From NCBI GenBank assembly GCA_051878085.1, contig JBJEJN010000192.1, positions 1 through 6,362 on the forward strand: a DNA stretch of 6,362 nucleotides, given 5' to 3'. Source of the stretch: SFTH01 sp051878085. GTDB lineage: Bacteria > Bacillota > Clostridia > Christensenellales > Aristaeellaceae. Each line of letters opens with the position of its first letter. Position 1 is the stretch's first letter. The position numbers and the translations under genes were made by a program. The notes under the pieces are model-generated. The model did no database searches and was not told where the DNA came from. It saw only the letters and a list, made by a program, of their open reading frames with translations. Below are positions 1 through 5,454 of the stretch, in pieces.

Positions 1-659
1 AAGGCCTCCCACAGGTTCTTTTCGGTTCTGGTGCCGGCATAGGGGTTCTTCGCCGGTGCAGCGTCTTCGATCTTCACAAACTTTTCCGCGGGCTGCTTGC
101 AGATGGGACACTTGAAATCCGGGGTCATGGGGCCTTCATGAATGTAACCGCATACGGAGCACTGCCATTTTTCCATTTTCGTTTCCTCCACTTTCTCATT
201 GAACTGAATATTGTGCAGCAGGGAATCCACCGCATCCACCGGCACACCGGGATAGCTGCGGATTGACTCCAGAAACGCCCGGGTGTTGCCGCTCTGGGGC
301 AGCATGTAGCCCGCCTCGCGGCACAGATCCTCCGCCATCAGGCGGGAGGACTTCTCCACGGCGGCGCTCAGGGCACCGGGCAGCTGGGCAGCGATGCCTT
401 CCGCCCTGGCCTTGCTCTGGATCAGGCCGCGCAGGGCTTCCACAACGCCATCCTCCTTCGGCTGCTGCGCAGGGAGCACCCGGGGAACCATGCTGATTGC
501 AGAGGACGGGCAAGCCGCGGCACACGCACCGCAGCCGATGCACTTCTCCGGGTCAATGATGCTGTTCTCCGTATCCGTCGCACCGCTGGGACACACATAG
601 AGGCACAGGCAGTCCTTGGTGCACAGGCGAAGATTTCTGACCGCGTATTTTTCAGCCAT
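1..659 (-). CDS. Ferredoxin-rubredoxin-rubrerythrin fusion, 3' end off window
   Basis: Probable peroxide-scavenging cytosolic protein with its electron-transfer domains in one chain. I read 219 codons from ATG 659 to the left edge with no in-frame stop. Residues 13-50 carry two [4Fe-4S] motifs: C13-x3-C17-x-C19-x3-C23-P and C40-x2-C43-x2-C46-x3-C50-P. Residues 60-161 are a helical segment I do not recognise. Residues 162-194 are a rubredoxin domain (C167-x2-C170-G, C184-P-x-C187). From about residue 205 the sequence NPYAGTRTEKNLWEA matches the entry into the rubrerythrin diiron four-helix domain, as in 'reverse' rubrerythrins with an N-terminal rubredoxin (NADH peroxidase role known for that family). 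The diiron ligands lie outside the window. The start has a GGGAGGG-type site inside the end of the upstream gene, 2 nt away, so the genes are co-transcribed. Oddity: ATG 176 (residue 162) has its own strong ribosome site, so a separate rubrerythrin may also be made. A lost stop codon or a sequencing error is the alternative. Confidence 0.85.
   Translation of the reverse strand, partial: MAEKYAVRNLRLCTKDCLCLYVCPSGATDTENSIIDPEKCIGCGACAAACPSSAISMVPRVLPAQQPKEDGVVEALRGLIQSKARAEGIAAQLPGALSAAVEKSSRLMAEDLCREAGYMLPQSGNTRAFLESIRSYPGVPVDAVDSLLHNIQFNEKVEETKMEKWQCSVCGYIHEGPMTPDFKCPICKQPAEKFVKIEDAAPAKNPYAGTRTEKNLWEA
174..190 (-). promoter_or_regulatory. Internal ribosome binding site and start for rubrerythrin part
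   Basis: On the minus strand TGGAGGAAACGAAAATG places GGAGG (189-185) 8 nt before ATG 176, exactly where the rubredoxin-rubrerythrin domains begin. The same bases encode V-E-E-T-K-M of the longer frame. It could allow free rubrerythrin to be made beside the ferredoxin fusion. The site is seen in the sequence; its use is inferred. Confidence 0.6.
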
Positions 660-661
660 CG

Positions 662-1321
662 TTACGCCCTCCCTTCCACTTTTTCAAACTTCCAGCTGGG
701 AACCTTGCACACCGGGCACTGCGCCGGGGCTTCGTTCCCGATATACACAAAGCCACAGGCTGTGCAGACCCACACGCCGGTGTTCTCCAGCATCTTGTCT
801 CCCTCGGCCTCGTAGCGCGTCAGCAGGGACTGGAGCATCCGCGTGACCTTCTCACTCCAGACCTGACAGCGCAGCGCGCCCCGATCCGGCTTTTCGGAAG
901 CCGCCGCGTTGCCGTAGGGATAGCCCACCGAGAGGTCATATTCCACGCATTCCAGCAGCCTTTCCACGCTGGCATCCTGCTCCGGTTCCGCCTTGGTGCG
1001 GAAGAACGTAGCCAGCTTGCGGAAGTCCTCCGCCCGATCGGGCAGATACTGCTTTTCACAGCCCCGCGCCAGATTGGAGCAGATGATGCTCATCTCCATG
1101 GCGGACAGCTCCTTCTCCACATGGGGCTTCTCCAGCGCCGCTGCGCCGGACTGCGCCGCCTCCGCCTTCTCCCGGAACTGGGATTTGTCCGCGCCGCACA
1201 GGGGACACTTCCAGTCCTCGGGCAGATCCTCCCACCGGGTGCCTGGCGCAATTCCCGCCTCCGGAATGCCCCTGGCTTCGTCGTAGGTAAAACCGCAGAT
1301 GGAACAGACATATTGCTTCAT
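662..1321 (-). CDS. Rubredoxin-helical-rubredoxin protein (double rubredoxin)
   Basis: Predicted cytosolic electron carrier of 219 aa. Residues 1-50 are a classical rubredoxin (C6-x2-C9-G, Y13, W30, W37, C39-P-x-C42-G). Residues 182-215 are a second, shorter rubredoxin of the rubrerythrin type (C186-x2-C189-G, C202-P-x-C205). The 65-180 segment is helical and rubrerythrin-like in layout, but I see no E-x2-H pair for a diiron site. It has four cysteines (C81, C88, C125, C152), including S-I-I-C-S-N-L-A-R-G-C. So it is probably not itself a peroxidase but may feed electrons to the rubrerythrin encoded 2 nt downstream. An upstream ATG at 1390 is rejected: ATG 1321 begins the rubredoxin fold and follows AAGGAGG (1339-1333). 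The extension would also run through the promoter and operator at 1347-1388. The fold is clear; the exact partner is inferred. Confidence 0.88.
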   Translation of the reverse strand: MKQYVCSICGFTYDEARGIPEAGIAPGTRWEDLPEDWKCPLCGADKSQFREKAEAAQSGAAALEKPHVEKELSAMEMSIICSNLARGCEKQYLPDRAEDFRKLATFFRTKAEPEQDASVERLLECVEYDLSVGYPYGNAAASEKPDRGALRCQVWSEKVTRMLQSLLTRYEAEGDKMLENTGVWVCTACGFVYIGNEAPAQCPVCKVPSWKFEKVEGRA

Positions 1322-1339
1322 AGGGTACACCGCCTCCTT

Positions 1340-1375
1340 CGTTCCAATTCTAACACATCCCGAAGCAGCGCTCCG
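1340..1375 (-). promoter_or_regulatory. Extended -10 promoter of the rubredoxin/rubrerythrin operon
   Basis: On the minus strand TGTTAGAAT (1355-1347) is an extended -10 (TG-N-TAGAAT, five of six to consensus). The -35 position at 17 bp spacing (1375-1370, CGGAGC) is poor, so the promoter probably needs an activator. Transcription should begin near 1340, giving a leader of only about 20 nt that starts at the AAGGAGG ribosome site. A palindrome centred at 1381 sits about 41 bp upstream of the predicted start. Confidence 0.7.
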
Positions 1376-1388
1376 TGATGTCATCACC
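1373..1388. promoter_or_regulatory. Palindromic operator, copy 1 (CCGTGAT-N3-ATCACC)
   Basis: CCGTGATGTCATCACC holds the inverted repeat GTGAT-GTC-ATCAC. The same 16-bp pattern, differing only in the central bases, recurs at 5488-5503 at the same distance from its -10 box. The half-site GTGAT resembles the CRP half-site (GTGAT-N4-ATCAC in ideal sites) but with 3 rather than 4 central bases. The likely ligand is the CRP/FNR protein encoded at 2291-2944. The sequence match is direct; the regulator assignment is inference. Confidence 0.72.
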
Positions 1389-1399
1389 AAATGCTATGC

Positions 1400-2161
1400 T
1401 CAGCCACAGGGATGGTCGCCGCAGCCGTGATTTCCGCAGGCGTGCTCTCCTTCGTGGTGATCGCAGCGCGCATTGGGATCGTAGTTCAGCCTGCCTGCGG
1501 CAAAGTCCTCCGCCGCAGCATCCGCGCTGCCGCTCACGCCTCCATACAGCGCAATGCCCGCCTCGGAGAGCGCCATCCGGGCACCGCCGCCGATGCCGCC
1601 GCAGATCAGCGCATCCACCTGCAGGGCGCGCAGAACGCCCGCCAGCGCGCCGTGTCCGCTGCCATTGGTATCCACAACTTCAGATGACACAATGCGACCG
1701 CCTTCAATATCATAGATCTTGAACTGCTCAGCATGTCCGAAATGCTGAAAGACTTCTCCATTTTCATAAGTAATTGCTACTCTCATAACATGTTCTCCCT
1801 TCGGTTTTACAGATTGCTCGCGCAATTTCTGTTTATAGCAGTTGCTGCATCCGCAGGAGCGGTTACCTCCGTTGCAGAGCTGGTAATCTCCGCCCTCGAT
1901 GCGCAGCGGCAGGCCCTCCACCAGCACATCCGCCAGCTTCCGACGGGCGCTGGCGTAGATCTGCTGCACCGTGGTGCGGGCAACCTGCATGAAGTCGCCG
2001 CACTGCTCCTGGGAATACCCCTCCCGGTCGATGAGCCTTATGGTCTCGTATTCCTCCAGGCTGAGAACGACCGTCTCCCGCTCTTCCGGCATCTCCTCCG
2101 GCACAAAGGACGGCGTCTGCGGATAATCGCAGATTCTCCGGCACTTCTTTGGTCTCGACAT
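1400..2161 (-). CDS. DUF134 (UPF0251) HTH - NifX/NifB-type fusion protein
   Basis: A 253-aa two-domain protein. Residues 1-92 are DUF134/UPF0251: M-S-R-P-K-K-C-R-R start, E-Y-E-T-I-R-L-I-D-x-E-G, and a sigma region 4-like helix-turn-helix (Q-E-Q-C-G-D-F-M-Q-V-A-R-T-T-V-Q). Residues 96-108 form a cysteine hinge (C96, C103, C105, C108). Residues 126-230 are the dinitrogenase iron-molybdenum cofactor biosynthesis (NifX/NifB C-terminal) domain, with F-Q-H-F-G-H and G-G-I-G-G-G-A. The last 21 residues (233-253) hold five His and four Cys, a likely metal-binding tail. The family is thought to bind or traffic metal or Fe-S cofactors, and nothing else here suggests nitrogen fixation. Start: ATG 2161 follows GGAGG with 7 nt spacing; the in-frame GTG at 2167 lies inside that region. 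Transcription comes from its own consensus promoter, divergent from the CRP/FNR gene. I see no terminator before the rubredoxin gene, so read-through is possible. Confidence 0.9.
   Translation of the reverse strand: MSRPKKCRRICDYPQTPSFVPEEMPEERETVVLSLEEYETIRLIDREGYSQEQCGDFMQVARTTVQQIYASARRKLADVLVEGLPLRIEGGDYQLCNGGNRSCGCSNCYKQKLREQSVKPKGEHVMRVAITYENGEVFQHFGHAEQFKIYDIEGGRIVSSEVVDTNGSGHGALAGVLRALQVDALICGGIGGGARMALSEAGIALYGGVSGSADAAAEDFAAGRLNYDPNARCDHHEGEHACGNHGCGDHPCG
1784..1800 (-). promoter_or_regulatory. Possible internal start of the NifX domain
   Basis: Minus-strand AAGGGAGAACATGTTATG puts a GGGAG ribosome-like site about 9 nt before ATG 1786, exactly at the first residue of the NifX domain (MRVAITYENGE, residue 126 of the fusion). 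Free NifX proteins in Clostridia begin with this sequence. Internal initiation is therefore plausible but unproven. Confidence 0.35.
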
Positions 2162-2187
2162 CGGCACCCCTCCGACTTGTATTTATT

Positions 2188-2223
2188 CAGCTCAAGTATA
2201 GTATGATTTATAACATATGTCAA
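2188..2223 (-). promoter_or_regulatory. Consensus sigma-A promoter of the DUF134-NifX gene
   Basis: Minus strand TTGACA (2223-2218), 17 bp, TATACT (2200-2195): six of six at -35 and five of six at -10. The predicted start is near 2188, giving a leader of about 27 nt before ATG 2161. The -35 box lies inside the left arm of the palindrome at 2214-2241. Confidence 0.85.
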
Positions 2224-2241
2224 GAATATAATTGACATATG
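2214..2241. promoter_or_regulatory. 10-bp inverted repeat over both divergent -35 boxes
   Basis: CATATGTCAA and TTGACATATG are perfect 10-bp inverted arms with an 8-bp AT-rich spacer (GAATATAA). Each arm contains one outward-facing -35 hexamer. The match continues 4 bp (TATG) past the hexamers, which promoter function alone does not require, so it may be an operator coordinating both genes. Chance symmetry from two consensus -35 boxes is the alternative. Confidence 0.6.
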
Positions 2242-2267
2242 CCACAAACCTCACTATAATGGAAACA
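2232..2267 (+). promoter_or_regulatory. Perfect-consensus sigma-A promoter of the CRP/FNR gene
   Basis: TTGACA (2232-2237), 17 bp, TATAAT (2255-2260): a perfect match to consensus at ideal spacing. The predicted start is about 2267, on the first in-frame ATG. That ATG could be used only leaderless, which argues for a downstream start. Such a strong promoter suggests either constitutive expression or repression through the overlapping palindrome. Confidence 0.9.
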
Positions 2268-2290
2268 TGAAAGAAGGGATTTGCTTGGAG

Positions 2291-2944
2291 ATGAAGGACT
2301 TTTTCCCCGTCTGGGAAAGGCTGTCCCCTGCGCAGCAGGAGCGCCTGCAGGGCTGCGCAACGAAGCGGACGGTGCAAAGGGGAAGCGTGATCCACAGCGG
2401 CGGGCTGGATTGCGCCGGTCTGTTTCTGGTGGAGCAGGGACAGCTCCGCGCGTACATCCTCTCCGACGAGGGCCGTGAGATCACGCTGTACCGCCTGCTC
2501 GACCGGGACATCTGCCTGTTCTCCGCCTCCTGCATCCTGCGCTCCATCCAGTTTGAGGTGATGCTTCAGGCGGAGCGCGATACCACAGTCTGGGTACTTC
2601 CATCGGAGGCCTACAAGGGCGTGATGGAGGAATCCGCGGCGCTTGCGAATTTCACCAATGAGATCATGGCCAACCGCTTTTCCGACGTGATGTGGCTGCT
2701 GGAGCAGATTCTGTGGAAGCGCTTTGACCTGCGGCTCGCGGGCTTTCTGCTGGAGGAGAGCGCTTTAGAGGGAAGCGCGCGGCTGAACATCACCCACGAG
2801 GCGATCGGCAGGCACATGGGCAATCCCCGGGAGGTTGTCACGCGAATGCTGCGCTATTTTCAGGGCGAGGGGCTGATCCGGCTGTCCAGGGGCGCTGTGG
2901 AGATCATCGACGCGGAGCGGCTGGAGCGGCTTTCGCATACATGA
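2291..2944 (+). CDS. CRP/FNR-family transcriptional regulator
   Basis: A DNA-binding regulator of 217 aa, normal length for the family. Residues 1-115 form the cyclic-nucleotide-type beta-roll sensor domain, 116-145 the dimerisation helix and 150-213 the winged helix. The recognition helix (T168-H-E-A-I-G-R-H-M-G-N-P-R180-E181-V-V-T-R185) has the R-E-x3-R pattern that contacts GTGA half-sites in E. coli CRP. There is no FNR-type N-terminal cysteine cluster. The cysteines are C22, C41, C75 and C81, and C75-L-F-S-A-S-C81 is a plausible dithiol sensor. Start choice: the promoter predicts transcription from about 2267, so ATG 2267 would be leaderless. AGAAGGG (2272-2278) instead serves ATG 2291 (12 nt spacing) or TTG 2285 (6 nt). 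Divergent from DUF134-NifX. It is the best candidate to act on the two GTGAT-N3-ATCAC operators, although its own promoter lacks that motif. The signal sensed is unknown. Confidence 0.9.
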   Translation: MKDFFPVWERLSPAQQERLQGCATKRTVQRGSVIHSGGLDCAGLFLVEQGQLRAYILSDEGREITLYRLLDRDICLFSASCILRSIQFEVMLQAERDTTVWVLPSEAYKGVMEESAALANFTNEIMANRFSDVMWLLEQILWKRFDLRLAGFLLEESALEGSARLNITHEAIGRHMGNPREVVTRMLRYFQGEGLIRLSRGAVEIIDAERLERLSHT

Positions 2945-2949
2945 TATGG

Positions 2950-2993
2950 AAAGAGGACATTCTGCACGGATTGCGCGGGAATGTCCTCTTTTT
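2950..2993. terminator. Rho-independent terminator between convergent genes
   Basis: A perfect 13-bp stem (2950-2962 AAAGAGGACATTC with 2979-2991 GAATGTCCTCTTT), 16-nt loop, and a T-run at 2989-2993 on the plus strand. It begins 5 nt after the CRP/FNR stop. It directly follows the TAA (2997-2995) of the opposing reductase gene, for which the minus-strand tail is only CTTTCC, so termination in that direction is probably weaker. Confidence 0.88.
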
Positions 2994-2994
2994 C

Positions 2995-4686
2995 TTACTT
3001 GTCCATGCCGCAAGGCGTGGCGGTTTCAATCAGGCAGCGGTCGTTCATCACCGCGTCGTAGAAGCGGAAGCCGCCGGAGAAATTGTAGCAATCATAGCCG
3101 TGGCCGGAGAGGATGCGGCACGCGATGTAGCTGCGCAGTCCGCTCTGACAGATGACGTATACCGGCTTCTTCGGATCGATTTCATCCAGCCGAGAGCGCA
3201 GCTCGTCCACCGGGATGTTCTCAAAACCGTCGATGTGTCCGCGGGCATATTCCCCGGGCGTGCGGCTGTCCAGCAGCGTCGCGCTGCCATCCCTCGGCAG
3301 GCTTGCAGCGTCCTTCAGATGCCACTGCTTCACCAGGTCGCGGGCGATGTTGTCGATCATGAAGCCCGCCATGTTCACCGGATCCTTTGCCGAGGAGTAG
3401 GGCGGCGCGTAGGCCAGATCCAGCTCCTTCAGCTCCGTGGCCTTCATGCCCGCGCGAATGGCGGTGGCCAGCACGTCGATGCGCTTATCCACGCCCTCGT
3501 AGCCCACGATCTGCGCGCCCAGCAGGCGGTAGCTTTCCTTCTCGAACACCACCTTCATGGTCATGACCCTGCCGCCGGGATAGTAGCCCGCGTGGCTCAT
3601 GGGCGACAGCACCACCGACTCCGCGTCCAGACCGACCTTCTCCGCATTGGTCTCGTTGAGGCCGGTGGCGGCGGCGGTCATGTCAAAGACCTTGATGACA
3701 GAACTGCCCTGCGATCCCGCATACCTGCTGTCGCCACCACAGATGTTGTCCGCTGCGATGCGGCCCTGTCGGTTGGCGGGGCCCGCCAAGGAGATGAGCG
3801 CGTCCTGTCCGCTGACGAAGTGCTTCACCTGCACCGCGTCTCCCACGGCGTAGACGTCCGGCACGGAGGTCTCCATGCGGTCGTTGACGGCGATGCTGCC
3901 CTTCATGCCCAGCTCCAACCCCGCCTCCCTCGCCAGCGCGGTGTCCGGCGTTACGCCGATGGCCAGCACCACCATGTCGGCATGGAGCGGAGTTTCATCC
4001 TTCAGGAGCACGTCCACGCCGCCGTCCCTCTCCGCAAATCCCTCCACGGTGTGCCCCAGCGCCAGCTTCACGCCGTGCCTGCGCATCTCGCCGTGGATGA
4101 AGGCGGCCATGTCCGCATCGAAGGGGTTCATCAACTGCCTGGGACGCTGTACGATGGTCACATCCACGCCCAGCTCGCGCAGGTTCTCCGCAAGCTCCAG
4201 GCTGATGAAGCCGCCGCCGGCCAGCACTGCGGAACGAGGCTTGTTTTCATCGATGAAGGCCCTGATGCGGAGCGTGTCCTCCACCGTGCGCAGGGTGAAC
4301 ACCCTGTTGCTGTCCGTGCCGGGCAGCCGGGGCTGCGTGGGCTTCGCACCGGGGGAAAGCAGCAGCTTGTCATAGCCTTCCTCAAAGCATTCGCCCGTCT
4401 CAAGATTTCTGACGGACACCGTCTTTCTGTCCGGGTGAATGGCAGTCACCTCGTGATGCACCTTCATGTCCACCCGGAAGCGGGCGTGAAAGCTCTCCGG
4501 GGTCTGCAGCGTCAGCTCCCCCGCGTCCTCAATGACCCCGCCGATGTAATAGGGCAGGCCGCAGTTGGCGTAGGAGATGTACCCGGAGCGCTCAAAGACC
4601 ACGATCTCCGCCTGTTCGTCCAGCCTGCGGATGCGTGCCGCAGCGGTCGCTCCGCCCGCCACGCCGCCTACGATGACAACCTTCAT
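2995..4686 (-). CDS. CoA-disulfide / NADH-dependent persulfide reductase with rhodanese domain
   Basis: FAD-dependent pyridine nucleotide-disulfide oxidoreductase of 563 aa, the size of CoADR-RHD/Npsr enzymes that reduce CoA-disulfide, CoA-persulfide or polysulfide with NAD(P)H in the cytosol. FAD Rossmann motif G7-G-V-A-G-G-A-T-A at the N-terminus; single active cysteine C42 in S-Y-A-N-C-G-L-P-Y; NAD(P)H motif A-G-G-G-F-I-S (about 156-162); second FAD motif Y-A-V-G-D-A (279-284); dimer-interface signature A-P-P-Y-S-S-A-K-D-P-V-N-M (427-439). Residues 460-563 are a rhodanese domain with active loop C513-Q-S-G-L-R-S, suited to carry the persulfide substrate. The C-terminus ends T-P-C-G-M-D-K, an extra cysteine of unknown use. 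ATG 4686 follows GGAG with 7 nt spacing and lies 1 nt after the TAG of the upstream rhodanese, so translation is probably coupled. It is last in a three-gene sulfur operon. NADH oxidase or peroxidase activity is an alternative, but the rhodanese tail favours persulfide chemistry. Confidence 0.92.
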   Translation of the reverse strand: MKVVIVGGVAGGATAAARIRRLDEQAEIVVFERSGYISYANCGLPYYIGGVIEDAGELTLQTPESFHARFRVDMKVHHEVTAIHPDRKTVSVRNLETGECFEEGYDKLLLSPGAKPTQPRLPGTDSNRVFTLRTVEDTLRIRAFIDENKPRSAVLAGGGFISLELAENLRELGVDVTIVQRPRQLMNPFDADMAAFIHGEMRRHGVKLALGHTVEGFAERDGGVDVLLKDETPLHADMVVLAIGVTPDTALAREAGLELGMKGSIAVNDRMETSVPDVYAVGDAVQVKHFVSGQDALISLAGPANRQGRIAADNICGGDSRYAGSQGSSVIKVFDMTAAATGLNETNAEKVGLDAESVVLSPMSHAGYYPGGRVMTMKVVFEKESYRLLGAQIVGYEGVDKRIDVLATAIRAGMKATELKELDLAYAPPYSSAKDPVNMAGFMIDNIARDLVKQWHLKDAASLPRDGSATLLDSRTPGEYARGHIDGFENIPVDELRSRLDEIDPKKPVYVICQSGLRSYIACRILSGHGYDCYNFSGGFRFYDAVMNDRCLIETATPCGMDK

Positions 4687-4687
4687 T

Positions 4688-5008
4688 CTACTTCTCCACC
4701 TTTCCGGCATAGGCGGCAATGCCGCCGATGTTCTGCACCTTCGTATAGCCCATCTGCCGCAGCAGGTTCACCGCCTGACTGCTTCTGCCGCCGCTCTGGC
4801 AGTAGACAAACAGCGGCGTTTCGCGGTTCTCGATCATGCTGGGCATTGTGCCGATGGCCTGAAGCGAGAGATTCCGGCTGCCGGGGATGTGTCCCTGACG
4901 GTATTCCTCCGGCGTTCGCACGTCCAGCAGCACTGCACCAGAGGTTTGTTGATAGTCCTGCACGCCCTGATTGATGTCGGGCTGCCGCAAAAAATCGAAG
5001 AATCCCAT
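4688..5008 (-). CDS. Single-domain rhodanese sulfurtransferase
   Basis: Cytosolic rhodanese of 106 aa. It has the family motif L-L-D-V-R-T-P-E-E-Y-R-Q-G-H-I-P-G-S (27-44) and catalytic C70 in the six-residue active loop C-Q-S-G-G-R-S. There is no signal peptide. It should carry sulfane sulfur as a cysteine persulfide and pass it to the reductase encoded 1 nt downstream, whose own rhodanese domain has a nearly identical loop (C-Q-S-G-L-R-S). Start ATG 5008 follows a GGAGGAG ribosome site. The gene lies 26 nt after the lipoprotein rhodanese in the same operon. The sulfur donor is not shown by the sequence. Confidence 0.92.
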   Translation of the reverse strand: MGFFDFLRQPDINQGVQDYQQTSGAVLLDVRTPEEYRQGHIPGSRNLSLQAIGTMPSMIENRETPLFVYCQSGGRSSQAVNLLRQMGYTKVQNIGGIAAYAGKVEK

Positions 5009-5034
5009 GGTCTCACTCCTCCTTCAGCATGGTT

Positions 5035-5427
5035 TCAATCGCTTCCCGACACTGTTTCGCCCGGCCAGGAATTGATGCCGCCGAATTCCACAACGTTTGA
5101 GTACCCCAGTGCGGCCAGCTTGGATGCCGCCTGCTTGCTGCGGTTTCCACTGCGGCAGTACACCAGAATCAATTGCCCCTTATCCGGCAATTCCGGAATT
5201 TCCCCGTCTCCTATGGTTTCATTGGGAATGTTTATGGCCCCGGGAATATGCTTTTCCTGATACTCCGCCACCGTGCGGACGTCCAGAATGATGTAGTCTG
5301 CTTCCTCCTCCATCATGGTGACCGCTTCGTCCATGCCGATCTGCCGGTATTCCGCCGCCTGCCGAACCGGCGCTGTACATCCGGCAAGCACAAGCAAAAT
5401 CAGGAAAAGCGGGATGATTTTCTGCAT
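5035..5427 (-). CDS. Rhodanese lipoprotein
   Basis: Membrane-anchored extracytoplasmic rhodanese of 130 aa. M-Q-K then a hydrophobic stretch and lipobox L14-A-G-C17 give a type II signal peptide, so the mature protein should be lipid-anchored at C17 on the outer face of the membrane. The rhodanese domain follows: I-I-L-D-V-R-T-V-A-E-Y-x-E-K-H-I-P-G-A-I, then active loop C-R-S-G-N-R-S, then F-G-G-I-N-S-W-P-G-E-T-V near the end. Start ATG 5427 follows AAGGAGG with 7 nt spacing. An upstream ATG (5448) would put M-H-E-G-G-N-S before the signal and is less likely. First gene of the sulfur operon, under an extended -10 promoter with the shared palindrome. Inferred role: accept sulfane sulfur outside the membrane. 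A role in redox relay is the alternative. Confidence 0.92.
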   Translation of the reverse strand: MQKIIPLFLILLVLAGCTAPVRQAAEYRQIGMDEAVTMMEEEADYIILDVRTVAEYQEKHIPGAINIPNETIGDGEIPELPDKGQLILVYCRSGNRSKQAASKLAALGYSNVVEFGGINSWPGETVSGSD

Positions 5428-5454
5428 GCTGTTTCCTCCTTCATGCAATTGCGT

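Noticed and set aside
196..543. 115-codon minus-strand frame within the ferredoxin-rubrerythrin gene
   Set aside because: It is a different frame from the one carrying the two [4Fe-4S] motifs and the rubredoxin; it has no ribosome site and no recognisable motif.
1322..1390. N-terminal extension of the double rubredoxin gene to ATG 1390
   Set aside because: The added 23 residues precede a canonical rubredoxin start. They would be encoded by the operator and -10 region, and the AAGGAGG site serves ATG 1321.
1733..2206. 157-codon plus-strand frame
   Set aside because: Antisense to the DUF134-NifX gene and reaching into its promoter; no ribosome site or family resemblance.
2941..4974. 677-codon open frame on the plus strand
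   Set aside because: It lies antisense to the CoADR-rhodanese gene, whose motifs are unmistakable. The antisense frame is rich in His/Val/Arg repeats typical of a GC-rich shadow and runs across the terminator hairpin.
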